Positions 27,790-37,217 are shown, counted from the first letter of the stretch. The stretch: 64,000 bases of DNA from Enterovibrio norvegicus_B (GCF_002876705.1 NZ_MDAG01000011.1:19635-83634), one strand, 5' to 3'. Numbers and translations: made by a program. Notes: generated by a model not told the origin, from the sequence alone.

Positions 27790-29349
27790 TTATTGCTTCG
27801 CAAGAAAGAAACGATAAGACGGGTTTTCCGTTTCATCTTTCCACGAATACCCAAGCTCACGGAGATGGGTGGTGAACGAAAGCAGATCCGCGTCTTCAAG
27901 CTCGAAACCACAAAGTACACGCCCATAGTCAGCACCATGGTTGCGATAGTTAAAGATGCTGATGTTCCAATGTGTGCCCAGTGTGTTGAGAAAGCGTAGC
28001 AATGCACCAGGGTATTCTGGAAATTCGAAGCTGTATAAACGTTCCTTCATGACTTTGGTTGGTCGCCCGCCAATCATGTAGCGTACGTGAACTTTTGCCA
28101 TTTCATCGTCTGATAAATCTTCGACCGCATACCCGCCTTTACGCAAATCTGCAGTGATGCTATCAAGCTCTTCTTGGCCATTAAGCAAACGGACACCGAC
28201 AAAGATGTTCGCTTCTGCGTCATCGCTGTGGCGATAGTTAAACTCGGTCACCGCGCGTCCGCCTAGCACTTTGCAGAAATCCAAAAACGCACCGGTACGT
28301 TCAGGGATGGTAACCGCAAGTAACCCTTCACGTTTTTCACCCAGTTCAGCGCGTTCAGACACGTAACGAAGGCTGTGGAAGTTTGTGTTTGCGCCCGACA
28401 GTATAGTGGCAAGGTTCTTATCTTTGAGCTGGTGCTGCTCGACATAACGCTTCAGGCCAGCGAGGGATAATGCCCCTGAAGGCTCTGAAATGGCGCGGGT
28501 GTCTTCAAAGATGTCTTTCACCGCCGCACAAATTTCGTCGCTAGACACGGTAATGATGTCATCAATATGTTCTTGGCAAAGACGGAAAGATTCGTCACCA
28601 ATGCGCTTAACGGCAACACCGTCGGCAAAGGTACCCACATTATCGAGGGTAACGGGCTCTCCAGCGTCGAGTGCCGCTTTCAAACACGCGGAGTCTTCCG
28701 CTTCCACTGCGATGATCTTTATGTGTGGCATCAGCTGTTTAACGATGACTGCAACGCCGGCAGCGATGCCGCCTCCGCCTACGGGCAGGAAAATGTAATC
28801 TAGGTGGCCATTTTGCTGCAGCATTTCCAGACCGATGGTGCCTTGTCCTGCAATGATCGATGGATGGTCGAATGGTGGAACGAAGGTGTAGCCGTGCGCT
28901 TGTGAGAGTTCAATGGCTTTTGCTTTGGCTTCATCAAAGTTATTGCCATGTAAAATCACGTTGCCGCCAAAGCTGCGTACCCCTGACACCTTGATATCTG
29001 GTGTCGTTCTTGGCATCACGATCGTGGCTTTCACGCCCAACTTGCTGCCAGACATCGCAACACCTTGAGCGTGATTACCTGCAGAGGCGGCGATCACGCC
29101 GGCCTTTCTCTGCGTCTCAGTCAGTTGAGACATCATGTTGTAAGCGCCACGCAACTTAAACGAATGCACCGGTTGGCGGTCTTCACGCTTCAATTGAATA
29201 GTGTTGCCTAATCGCTGGGAAATTCGTGGCATGTCCTGTAAAGGACTGATAATCGCCACTTCATACACAGGCGCGCGCAAAATGTCGCGCATGTAATCGG
29301 CATCACTAAGCGGTGCAATGTCTTTCGTCTGTTGGTGGGCCTGCGTCAT
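27790..29349 (-). CDS. ilvA: threonine ammonia-lyase, biosynthetic
   Basis: The 519-residue PLP enzyme deaminates threonine to 2-oxobutanoate, the first step of isoleucine synthesis. Lys65 in HSFKLRGAYN is the PLP-binding residue, and the glycine-rich loop is PVGGGGIAAG. The C-terminal part (about 330-519) carries two ACT-like regulatory domains, as in the allosteric biosynthetic form. It is the last gene of ilvLGMEDA, 2 bp after ilvD. Confidence 0.98.
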   Translation of the reverse strand: MTQAHQQTKDIAPLSDADYMRDILRAPVYEVAIISPLQDMPRISQRLGNTIQLKREDRQPVHSFKLRGAYNMMSQLTETQRKAGVIAASAGNHAQGVAMSGSKLGVKATIVMPRTTPDIKVSGVRSFGGNVILHGNNFDEAKAKAIELSQAHGYTFVPPFDHPSIIAGQGTIGLEMLQQNGHLDYIFLPVGGGGIAAGVAVIVKQLMPHIKIIAVEAEDSACLKAALDAGEPVTLDNVGTFADGVAVKRIGDESFRLCQEHIDDIITVSSDEICAAVKDIFEDTRAISEPSGALSLAGLKRYVEQHQLKDKNLATILSGANTNFHSLRYVSERAELGEKREGLLAVTIPERTGAFLDFCKVLGGRAVTEFNYRHSDDAEANIFVGVRLLNGQEELDSITADLRKGGYAVEDLSDDEMAKVHVRYMIGGRPTKVMKERLYSFEFPEYPGALLRFLNTLGTHWNISIFNYRNHGADYGRVLCGFELEDADLLSFTTHLRELGYSWKDETENPSYRFFLAKQ

Positions 29350-29351
29350 GA

Positions 29352-31193
29352 TTACCCCTCCAGTTTGCTTTTATCGCGAACAGCACCTTTGTCGGCACTG
29401 GTCGCAAGGCTTGCATAGGCTTTTAGTGCCAAGGATACAACGCGTTCACGTGAAACGGGCTTCCAACCACGCGCATCCGTTTCTGCACGACGGGTAGTCA
29501 GTTCGGCGTCATCAACTTCTAACACAATGGAACGGTTAGGAATATCGATAGCTATGATGTCGCCTTGCTTCACCAAACCGATTGTGCCGCCGCTTGCCGC
29601 TTCTGGTGAAACGTGACCGATAGATAAACCACTGGTTCCGCCAGAGAAGCGCCCATCGGTGATCAACGCACACGCTTTCCCTAAGCCCATGGATTTCAGA
29701 TAGGTGGTTGGGTACAGCATTTCTTGCATACCCGGGCCGCCTTTCGGGCCTTCGTAACGAATAACAACCACTTCGCCCGCTTTCACCGCACCAGACAAAA
29801 TGCCGCTAACCGCATCTTCTTGTGCTTCAAAGACATGAGCTGGGCCACGGAAGACGAGATTCTCTTCATCTACGCCCGCCGTTTTAACGATACAACCGTT
29901 TTCGGCAAGGTTACCGCCAAGTACAGCAAGGCCGCCTTCTTGGCTGAATGCATTTTCACGGGTACGGATACAGCCGCCAACACGGTCATCATCAACGGTG
30001 TCCCAACGACAGTCTTGTGAGAAGGCTTTGGTGGTACGAATACCTGCAGGGCCAGCACGGAAGAAGGTTTTCACGTCTTCATCTTCGGTCACCATGATGT
30101 CGTATTGCGCAATGTTTTCAGCCATGGTTTGGCCTAGTACGGTCGGTACGTCGGTATTGAGCAAATCTGCACGCGCTAGCTCGCCCAAAATTGCGATAAC
30201 GCCACCAGCACGGTGCACATCTTCCATGTGGTATTGCTGAGTAGATGGCGCCACTTTACAAAGGTGAGGGACACGACGAGACATGCGGTCGATATCATCC
30301 ATATCGAAGTCAATCTCACCTTCTTGGGCAGCTGCGATAAGGTGAAGCACCGTGTTACTCGAACCACCCATGGCGATATCGAGCGCGGTGGCGTTCTCAA
30401 ACGCGGCACGGCTTGCGATGTTACGCGGAAGCACAGATTCGTCGTCTTGTTGGTAGTAACGCTTGGTTAAATCAACGATGCGGTGACCGGCTTTCAGGAA
30501 CAATTGCTCACGATCGGCGTGGGTTGCCAGCATTGAACCGTTCCCTGGCTGGCTAAGGCCCAGCGCTTCGGTGAGACAATTCATTGAGTTTGCAGTGAAC
30601 ATGCCAGAACATGAACCACAGGTTGGGCACGCAGAACGTTCTATCTGCTCGCTTTGCTCGTCTGACACTTTTGGATCAGCACCTTGGATCATGGCATCTA
30701 CCAGATCCAGTTTTAAGATCTGATCAGAAAGCTTGGTTTTACCCGCTTCCATTGGGCCACCTGAAACAAAGATCACCGGGATGTTGATGCGCATGGCGGC
30801 CATCAGCATTCCTGGGGTGATTTTGTCACAGTTCGAAATACACACCATGGCATCTGCACAGTGTGCATTCACCATGTATTCCACGGAGTCTGCAATTAGC
30901 TCACGTGATGGCAGGCTGTAAAGCATGCCGCCGTGGCCCATGGCGATACCGTCATCCACGGCGATGGTGTTAAATTCTTTGGCGATACCGCCTGCTTTTT
31001 CAATCTCGCGTGCAACGAGTTGGCCCATGTCTTTTAGGTGAACGTGTCCCGGTACGAACTGGGTAAAAGAGTTCACTACGGCAATGATGGGTTTTCCGAA
31101 ATCTTCATCTTTCACGCCAGTGGCACGCCAAAGTGCGCGTGCGCCGGCCATGTTACGGCCGTGAGTGGTGGTGGCTGAACGATACTTAGGCAT
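29352..31193 (-). CDS. ilvD: dihydroxy-acid dehydratase
   Basis: The 613-residue Fe-S enzyme catalyses the fourth step of valine and isoleucine synthesis. The cluster cysteines are visible in ISNCDKITPGM and ACPTCGSCSGMFTANSMNCL. It is full length and lies between ilvE and ilvA. Confidence 0.98.
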   Translation of the reverse strand: MPKYRSATTTHGRNMAGARALWRATGVKDEDFGKPIIAVVNSFTQFVPGHVHLKDMGQLVAREIEKAGGIAKEFNTIAVDDGIAMGHGGMLYSLPSRELIADSVEYMVNAHCADAMVCISNCDKITPGMLMAAMRINIPVIFVSGGPMEAGKTKLSDQILKLDLVDAMIQGADPKVSDEQSEQIERSACPTCGSCSGMFTANSMNCLTEALGLSQPGNGSMLATHADREQLFLKAGHRIVDLTKRYYQQDDESVLPRNIASRAAFENATALDIAMGGSSNTVLHLIAAAQEGEIDFDMDDIDRMSRRVPHLCKVAPSTQQYHMEDVHRAGGVIAILGELARADLLNTDVPTVLGQTMAENIAQYDIMVTEDEDVKTFFRAGPAGIRTTKAFSQDCRWDTVDDDRVGGCIRTRENAFSQEGGLAVLGGNLAENGCIVKTAGVDEENLVFRGPAHVFEAQEDAVSGILSGAVKAGEVVVIRYEGPKGGPGMQEMLYPTTYLKSMGLGKACALITDGRFSGGTSGLSIGHVSPEAASGGTIGLVKQGDIIAIDIPNRSIVLEVDDAELTTRRAETDARGWKPVSRERVVSLALKAYASLATSADKGAVRDKSKLEG

Positions 31194-31214
31194 TTCCTTG
31201 TCCTCTTTTACTGC

Positions 31215-32150
31215 TTATTTGGCTTCCGGAGAGACCGGATCGAGCCATCCCCATTTGTCTTCTGTTTGGCCGTTGAACAGGCCAAAGAATGCGGATTGCA
31301 CTTTTTCTGTGATTGGGCCGCGCGCGCCTTCACCCACGGTGATTTGGTCAACGCTGCGAACCGGCACGATTTCAGCGGCGGTACCTGTCATGAAGACTTC
31401 ATCAGCCAGATACAACGCTTCACGTGCGATGTTTTCCTCGCGCACTTCATAACCCATGTCACGAGCAAGGATCATGATGGAGTCACGGGTAATGCCCGGC
31501 AAAATTGCGCTGGTGGCAGGTGGCGTAGAAATCACCCCATTTCTGACCACAAACAAATTCTCGCCAGCGCCTTCTGATAAATAACCATCCACGCTCAGTG
31601 CAATACCTTCAGCATAGCCATGACGGCGTGCTTCACCACCGACGAGCAAGCTCGACAGGTAGTTCCCCCCCGCTTTAGCCGCGGTTGGAATGGTGTTTGG
31701 TGCAGCGCGGTTCCAGCTTGAAATCATCGCATCCACGCCGTTTGCCAGCGCTTCTTCACCGAGGTATGAACCCCAGCCGAAAGCGGCAATGATGAGGTCC
31801 ATTTTGGTTTCTGGTGGTGGGCAAACGCCCAAACCTACGTTACCGACAAAACCCAACGGGCGAATGTAAGCCGAGTTCAGTTTGTTGGCGCGAAGGGTTT
31901 CACGACAGGCTTCCATCAGCTCATCGACGCTGTATGGGATCGGGAAACGGTAGATTTTTGCACTGTCTTTCAGACGTTGCATGTGCTCACGATGGCGGAA
32001 AACGATAGGGCCATTAGGTGTGTCGTAGCAACGAATGCCTTCGAACACCGATGTACCATAATGCATCGCGTGAGTCAGAACGTGAACCGTGGCATCTTGC
32101 CAAGGAATGAGTTCACCGTTAGACCAAATATAATCCGCTGTGTTTGCCAT
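31215..32150 (-). CDS. ilvE: branched-chain amino-acid aminotransferase
   Basis: The 311-residue class IV aminotransferase uses PLP to make valine, leucine and isoleucine. It begins with the family sequence ADYIWSNGELIPWQDATVHV and contains HAMHYGTSVFEGIRCY, SEGAGENLFVVRNG and EVFMTGTAAEIVPV. It follows ilvM by 30 bp. Confidence 0.97.
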   Translation of the reverse strand: MANTADYIWSNGELIPWQDATVHVLTHAMHYGTSVFEGIRCYDTPNGPIVFRHREHMQRLKDSAKIYRFPIPYSVDELMEACRETLRANKLNSAYIRPLGFVGNVGLGVCPPPETKMDLIIAAFGWGSYLGEEALANGVDAMISSWNRAAPNTIPTAAKAGGNYLSSLLVGGEARRHGYAEGIALSVDGYLSEGAGENLFVVRNGVISTPPATSAILPGITRDSIMILARDMGYEVREENIAREALYLADEVFMTGTAAEIVPVRSVDQITVGEGARGPITEKVQSAFFGLFNGQTEDKWGWLDPVSPEAK

Positions 32151-32180
32151 GTATTCATCCTTTTTAGTAACGCACTACTA

Positions 32181-32423
32181 TTATTCTTGCGGGAGCAGAC
32201 GTACGTGTGAGACATCCCATAATTTGTCTAATTGGCTGTGAAGGTTGGCAACAGGGCGAGTGCTCTCCACCTTCAAGGTAATTTCAACCACATCATTACT
32301 GTCAGTATGATGCATGTCTAAGCGGGTGAGGCGAAAGCCACGGTGACGCACGATGCGAAGCAATCGCTCCAGCAATTCAGGCTTATCGTCCGCTTCAATA
32401 AGTAGGGTATGTGATTGGCTCAT
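32181..32423 (-). CDS. ilvM: acetolactate synthase II small subunit
   Basis: The regulatory subunit has about 80 residues and one ACT domain (TLLIEADDKPELLERLLRIV). I chose ATG at 32421-32423 because it overlaps the ilvG stop as ATGA, a standard mark of translational coupling. A longer frame would extend into ilvG and adds nothing family-like. Confidence 0.93.
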   Translation of the reverse strand: MSQSHTLLIEADDKPELLERLLRIVRHRGFRLTRLDMHHTDSNDVVEITLKVESTRPVANLHSQLDKLWDVSHVRLLPQE

Positions 32424-34066
32424 GTTCTCTCCAACATATCCTGGTTGGCGGCGCCGGGTGGAACCAGCGGCCATACGTTCTCTTCCTCTGAGATAGCAAC
32501 ATGCAGCAGGTAGGCTGTGTCACTGGCCATCATCTCTTGCAGGGCAGGGATGACCTCTTCTTTACAGGTAATGGTTTTGCCGGGAATGTTAAACGCGCTA
32601 GCGAGCGTCACAAAATCCGGGTTGTCAGACAAATTGGTTTCGCTGAAGCGTTTGTCGAAAAACAGCTCCTGCCACTGTCGAACCATCCCTAAGCGCTGAT
32701 TATCCAATAGCACCATTTTGACGGGTATATTACGTCGTTTTAAAGTTCCTAGCTCCTGAACGTTCATCATAAATGAACCATCTCCCGAAACTAATACAAC
32801 CTCATCTTCAGGCCTTGCCATTTTCGCGCCCATGGCGGCGGGTAAGCCAAATCCCATGGTGCCTAGCCCCGCTGATGTCAGCAGGTTTTCAGGGCGTCGA
32901 GGACATACGTGTTGTGCCACCCACATTTGGTGTTGACCCACATCGGTCGCGACCACGGTTGAATCTGGCATCATGTCAGAAAGTTGCTTTAACAACAGCG
33001 GCGCATAGATGGCGTCGCCGGGGTGATCGTAACGCCAACCGAAATCTTTCATCATGGTGTCGATGTTTTGCTGCCATTCAGAAATATCAGATGGTTCGCC
33101 TAGCTGCGGCAAAATGGCATTCAGCTCACCGCGAAGCGGCACATTGGCACGACGCAGTTTGTTAAACTCAGCAGCGTCGATATCGATGTGTACCACGGTC
33201 GCATTCGGCGCAAAGGTATCGAGCTTGCCTGTCACGCGGTCATCGAAGCGCGCACCAATCGCAATGAGTAGATCAGCCTGCTGAACCGCAAGGTTAGCCG
33301 CTTTGGTGCCATGCATGCCCAGCATACCCAAGTAGTACGGATAATCGCGATGGACCGATCCTAGGCCTTTCAAGGTGCAGGTTGAGGGGATTTGACTGTG
33401 ATTCAAGAACTGACGCAGGGTGTCTGTTGCGTGTGCCAGTTGAACGCCGCCACCGACATACACAATAGGCTGTTTACTTGCTGCAATGAGCGTGTTGGCT
33501 TCTTGCAGTGACGTGATGGACACGTCTGGTGCAGCAGGCGTGGATATATTAGGTGCTGTTGTGTCGTCGATTTGCCCGAGTTGGACGTCTTTCGCGATGT
33601 CCACCAGCACAGGGCCGGGACGGCCTTCTTTCGCCACGACGAAAGCTTCTGCAAGGGTTTTGGCTAACTCACGTTGGTCAGTCACCAGAAAGCTGTGTTT
33701 GGTACACGCAAGGGAAAGGCCGAGCACGTCGACTTCTTGAAACGCATCGGTACCGATAAGGGGGCTGGCGACTTGGCCTGTGATAGCGACGATAGGCACG
33801 GAGTCCATCATGGCATCCGCAAGGCCTGTGATCAGGTTTGTCGCACCCGGGCCGGAGGTGGCAAGGCAAACGCCTACACCGCCAGTAGAACGTGCATACC
33901 CGATGGCAGCCATGGCAGCGCCTTGTTCGTGTCGACAAAGGACATGGTCGACACCGCCATCATAGAGGGCGTCATAGACGGGCATGATCGCCCCGCCTGG
34001 GTATCCGAAGATGGTTTCTACGCCTTGCTCGCGCAATGCGCTTACCACTAATTGTGCACCTGTCAT
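32420..34066 (-). CDS. ilvG: acetolactate synthase II large subunit, intact
   Basis: The 548-residue ThDP- and FAD-dependent enzyme condenses pyruvate with pyruvate or 2-oxobutanoate. It begins MTGAQLVVSALREQGVETIF, has the catalytic-glutamate segment CRHEQGAAMAAIGYAR and the ThDP motif SGDGSFMMNVQELGTLKR. No frameshift is seen, unlike the well-known defect in E. coli K-12. It lies directly after the ilvL attenuator. Confidence 0.98.
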   Translation of the reverse strand: MTGAQLVVSALREQGVETIFGYPGGAIMPVYDALYDGGVDHVLCRHEQGAAMAAIGYARSTGGVGVCLATSGPGATNLITGLADAMMDSVPIVAITGQVASPLIGTDAFQEVDVLGLSLACTKHSFLVTDQRELAKTLAEAFVVAKEGRPGPVLVDIAKDVQLGQIDDTTAPNISTPAAPDVSITSLQEANTLIAASKQPIVYVGGGVQLAHATDTLRQFLNHSQIPSTCTLKGLGSVHRDYPYYLGMLGMHGTKAANLAVQQADLLIAIGARFDDRVTGKLDTFAPNATVVHIDIDAAEFNKLRRANVPLRGELNAILPQLGEPSDISEWQQNIDTMMKDFGWRYDHPGDAIYAPLLLKQLSDMMPDSTVVATDVGQHQMWVAQHVCPRRPENLLTSAGLGTMGFGLPAAMGAKMARPEDEVVLVSGDGSFMMNVQELGTLKRRNIPVKMVLLDNQRLGMVRQWQELFFDKRFSETNLSDNPDFVTLASAFNIPGKTITCKEEVIPALQEMMASDTAYLLHVAISEEENVWPLVPPGAANQDMLERT

Positions 34067-34172
34067 CCTTGCATCCTCCCTGTCGGCATTGGAGAGAAAA
34101 GCTGCTGCTCTGCTTCCTGTGGTGTTTCCATACCGCGTTTTCCTTCTGCGTTTACAACCGGACTTCCAATGT

Positions 34173-34206
34173 TAAAAAGCCCCCGAACCTTTCGATGCGG
34201 GGGCTG
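34173..34206 (-). terminator. ilv operon attenuator (terminator)
   Basis: On the minus strand, AGCCCCCG (34205-34198) pairs with CGGGGGCT (34186-34179) around an 11-nt loop and is followed by TTTTTAAC. It lies 16 bp after the ilvL stop codon and about 110 bp before ilvG, as in known ilv attenuators. Confidence 0.9.
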
Positions 34207-34221
34207 GTTGCGATGTTGTTG

Positions 34222-34308
34222 TTACTTTCTAAACGTCGCTGCCCCTCGCGGTAGTACCACCACGATAATTGAAATAATAATGACGAGGGCGCGAGTTGAT
34301 AAATTCAT
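34222..34308 (-). CDS. ilvL: ilvL leader peptide
   Basis: The 28-residue peptide MNLSTRALVIIISIIVVVLP followed by RGAATFRK has a run of isoleucine, valine and leucine codons (residues 8-19). The reading frame runs from ATG 34308 to TAA 34222. Ribosome stalling at these codons when charged Ile-, Val- or Leu-tRNA is scarce would prevent formation of the downstream terminator. A TTGACA hexamer at 34359-34354 could be the -35 element, but I found no clear -10 sequence at proper spacing. Confidence 0.92.
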   Translation of the reverse strand: MNLSTRALVIIISIIVVVLPRGAATFRK

Positions 34309-34523
34309 TTTGTCTCTTACGTTAACCACCAAATGTTAGGTGGTGATCGTTTATGTCAACGTTTGTTTGCATACTTGTTGTCTGCCCTTAGTGGTATCAC
34401 AGACGTTCGTCGCATGACAAGTAAAAAGTGAGCGGTTTTCAGGATTTTCGCGTCGTAATGCAGCAATACTATTGTTTTATGCATTTAACTTTATGATAAA
34501 TAACTAATTAAGCATTTACCCTT

Positions 34524-35171
34524 ATGAGTCTTGCGATTATTCAAAGCCGAGCGTGTGTCGGCGTCAGTGCACCACTTGTTACTGTTGAAGTACATATTAG
34601 TAACGGACTACCCGGATTCAACCTTGTTGGCCTTGCAGAAACCACCGTAAAAGAAGCTCGCGATCGTGTGCGTAGCGCCATCGTGAATTCGGGTTTCGAA
34701 TTTCCCGCGAGACGGATCACCGTCAATCTTGCGCCTGCGGATTTGCCCAAAGAAGGGGGGCGTTTTGATCTACCGATTGCACTGGGCATTCTTGCAGCGT
34801 CCTCTCAAATCCCGATGACAAAATTGAATGGCCATGAGTTTGTGGGTGAATTGGCATTGTCAGGGCAGCTTCGCTCAGTAAAGGGTGCGTTACCTGCGGC
34901 TGTCGCCAGCATTGATGCAAACAGAAGCCTCGTCGTGCCCGATGACAATGGCGGACAGGTGGCGCTGGTGGGGCGAGACATCCATGTTTCCGCGCCGGAT
35001 CTGATGTCAGTGTGTCGTCACTTGAGCGGGCAAGGTGCATTGATGCTTAAAGAGCCAGAAAATGCCGATGTTGAGCACGTCACTAACCCTCGCTGTATGC
35101 AAGACATTATCGGTCAGCAGCAAGGAAAACGGGCGTTGGAAATTGCCGCGGCAGGATCGCACAATTTATTA
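34524..35171 (+). pseudogene. comM: comM/yifB 5' fragment, interrupted by an integrated element
   Basis: The first 216 codons encode the N-terminal part of ComM (LonB-like ChlI domain: SLAIIQSRACVGVSAPLV ... GGRFDLPIALGILAAS). ComM is an AAA+ hexameric helicase that extends recombination during natural transformation. The comM sequence stops at TT 35169-35170 in GSHNLL, just before the Walker A loop. Beyond it the frame reads 34 foreign residues to a TAG at 35271. The remainder of the gene lies at 40562-41443. Confidence 0.95.
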
Positions 35172-35195
35172 CCTATAGGTACTAATAGACCTATA
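35157..35195 (+). other. attL of the comM element
   Basis: The junction is comM ...CACAATTTA-TT-ACCTATAGG... with the crossover TT at 35169-35170. Inside the element, 13 bp after TT, lies AATAGACCTATA (35184-35195). Its inverted near-copy (11 of 12) lies 14 bp from the other TT at the right end. This is the layout expected from a large serine recombinase attP. Confidence 0.75.
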
Positions 35196-35446
35196 AATAA
35201 AAAATTAGCCTCTACTATGTTGGTAGTCATTGGGAAAATAGAGGTTGAGACTAGCCTAAGCGCTATTAACTAGCTGGAAGAGTTAATATGCCCATAGCTT
35301 TAAGTCTTTGATTTATCGAAAGTGATGTCAGATTTTTTGGCTACATTGTCAATTATGAGTCAATAATGTATTGATTTTCGAGCATAGTTAACTTAAAGTT
35401 AAATCAGACCAATTAGGGTCACGCGTCGTCAGGTACGGCGGGACTT

Positions 35447-35468
35447 AAGCCACTTTATGTGGCTTTTT
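35447..35468 (+). terminator. terminator-like hairpin at the left end of the element
   Basis: AAGCCAC (35447-35453) pairs with GTGGCTT (35459-35465) around TTTAT, then TTT. It would stop plus-strand transcription reading in from comM. It overlaps the end of the convergent DUF3800 gene. Upstream, 35172-35446 has no gene besides the comM frame read-through; a TTAACTT-A-AAGTTAA inverted repeat lies at 35388-35402. Confidence 0.55.
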
Positions 35469-36297
35469 GTCTTTCTGGGGGGAAGCAATAGTACTTAACT
35501 CCCATGGACGATATGTCTTCGACAACACAATCTACGACCTTCTTGTTCTGCATTAACAGCTTATATGGGGGATATTCTGGATTGTACCCTGCCTTAATTA
35601 AGGGATAGAGAACGAGATCGGCTATCTGCATGAGCCTACTATCTTTAGTTTGAAATTTTACTTTTTTGCTTACAATGGCACTTATCTCATCACCTCCTAT
35701 TGGTGAGTATGTCGAACTCCTACCTACATCAAACTCCATTCCTTGAGTTAGCAAGTTATCGTGATAGTTCTGAATCTTCCTATCTTCTTTTGGCCCTGTT
35801 TTTTCAACATAAACAATTAGCTTTCGCCCTCCAACGGAACGAACAAATTTAACTGCTCTCTCAATTAATATTTGATAGGCACTTCGACATAGACCCCATT
35901 TATCTTGATATACACCATCATAGCGAAGACGATAAGCCTGTCGATCAACTACACAGGCATGTGCAATGATTGGTAATTCACAAATGAATGAGTTTAGAGC
36001 ATCAATAAATGCTGCTTCCCTGTTTTGGTCTTTAAGCACATCAAAGTGCTTTTTCTTGCATCTGATTTTTGTTGAATGTAAATGATGCTTAAAAGTTCCT
36101 TCAGGACATTCAAACCCTTGGCTAACCATCAGTGCTTTGTGGAGTTCTTTTACACGCTCCACCTCCTTCTCCTGAATCAAGAAACCACCCAACGCAAATG
36201 CATCAAGGCCATCTCTTCTTTGCGGTTCAATCCTATCTGGACAGGGAGACCCACTATCATCAATGAATAAAAAATAAGTCTCAGGTGCGGCTTTCAT
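35455..36297 (-). CDS. DUF3800 protein, element cargo
   Basis: The 280-residue protein starts at ATG 36297 (AAGGA upstream). It begins with the DUF3800 mark YFLFIDDSGSP (Asp13, Asp14) and has a late conserved DSRLMQIADLVLYPLIKAGY segment. DUF3800 is thought to have an RNase H-like fold with metal-binding acidic residues; many members sit in mobile or defence contexts, but no activity is established. The nuclease or defence role here is inferred. It is divergent from the resolvase gene, separated by 358 bp. Confidence 0.8.
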   Translation of the reverse strand: MKAAPETYFLFIDDSGSPCPDRIEPQRRDGLDAFALGGFLIQEKEVERVKELHKALMVSQGFECPEGTFKHHLHSTKIRCKKKHFDVLKDQNREAAFIDALNSFICELPIIAHACVVDRQAYRLRYDGVYQDKWGLCRSAYQILIERAVKFVRSVGGRKLIVYVEKTGPKEDRKIQNYHDNLLTQGMEFDVGRSSTYSPIGGDEISAIVSKKVKFQTKDSRLMQIADLVLYPLIKAGYNPEYPPYKLLMQNKKVVDCVVEDISSMGVKYYCFPPERQKAT

Positions 36298-36655
36298 GGT
36301 TAGTCCTTGTTCTTTTTGTCTCAAATATATTACTAAACACTTCAGCTCTCGTAAACACACTACAAGTCACTTTGTGGGTATTTCTGTGTGTATGTGTAGT
36401 ATAACTGATAGTTATGCACAGAAATTTCCATTTTCCCTGTGTTTGTTGTGATATGGTCGACTTTTTTTAGACTTCTGTGGATAAGATTATTTTTCCACTT
36501 CTGTTAATAGCGAATCTAGATCGATGTACTTGTGCTGGTTAGGTATACCCAAACGAGCACACCCAAAAACCACCAATGCCGTACCCGTAAGACTTGCTTT
36601 ATAATTATGACCACATTATTATTTGCAGCATCTTAGACCTTTACGGGTACACATA
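36298..36655. promoter_or_regulatory. divergent control region of the element with two inverted repeats
   Basis: No gene is evident in this 358-bp gap. ATAACT-GAT-AGTTAT is a perfect inverted repeat at 36401-36415, about 100 bp before the DUF3800 gene. GTACCCGTAA (36581-36590) and TTACGGGTAC (36641-36650) are 10-bp inverted repeats 50 bp apart; the second lies 5 bp before the resolvase ATG. The 50 bp between them contain TATAAT (36600-36605), a possible -10 hexamer. This may be a resolvase-binding or autoregulatory site. Confidence 0.5.
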
Positions 36656-37210
36656 ATGGCTCACATTGCCTACCTACGTGTTTCTACAGCGGAACAGAAC
36701 ACAGACCGCCAGCTAGCAGATACGGGACTGTCTTTTGATAAGACGTTCATTGATAAATGCAGTGGTGGAACTGTTACAAGACCAGCCCTAGAAGACCTCA
36801 AAACATACATTAGAGAAGGCGATTGTGTTCATGTTCATAGCATTGACCGTTTAGCTCGTAATCTTGTTGATCTGAAAGAGTTGGTTAGCGGCTGGAACAA
36901 TCAAGGTGTGAACGTCAGGTTTCACAAAGAGAGCCTTTCGTTTAATGCTGGTGGGTCAGACCCAATGTCTGAGCTAATGCTGAATATGCTTGGAGCAGTT
37001 GCTCAGTTTGAGTTGTCCATGATTCAAGAGAGACGACAGGAAGGCATTGTGAAAGCTAAAGCCGCTGGTAAATACAAAGGACGACCAACAAATCAGAACA
37101 ACCACCAGCAAATCAAACAACTTAGAGCAGACGGAGTGTCATTAAGGAAGATTGCCTCTGAAGTGGGAGTGTCCCTCTCAACGGTGCAGCGTGCTCTTGC
37201 TGCTGAATAG
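36656..37210 (+). CDS. small serine recombinase (resolvase/invertase type)
   Basis: The 184-residue protein begins MAHIAYLRVSTAEQNTDRQL, with the catalytic serine at residue 10 and the DRLARNLVDL motif. A C-terminal helix-turn-helix (VSLRKIASEVGVSLSTVQRAL) binds DNA. The size and layout fit Tn3 resolvases and DNA invertases, not the large integrases. I chose ATG 36656 over 36623 because the domain begins there. It is 7 bp upstream of the ParB-like gene, an operon. It may resolve dimers or invert a local site. Confidence 0.88.
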   Translation: MAHIAYLRVSTAEQNTDRQLADTGLSFDKTFIDKCSGGTVTRPALEDLKTYIREGDCVHVHSIDRLARNLVDLKELVSGWNNQGVNVRFHKESLSFNAGGSDPMSELMLNMLGAVAQFELSMIQERRQEGIVKAKAAGKYKGRPTNQNNHQQIKQLRADGVSLRKIASEVGVSLSTVQRALAAE

Positions 37211-37217
37211 GTAATGA

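Noticed and set aside
29440..29460. Possible second parS site in ilvD (CACGTGAAAC)
   Set aside because: Only the right half matches; two bases of the left half differ, so it is probably coding sequence by chance. A similar weak half-match exists at 9332-9347 in mioC.
32420..34066. A frameshift in ilvG as in E. coli K-12
   Set aside because: The frame is open for 548 residues with all motifs present.
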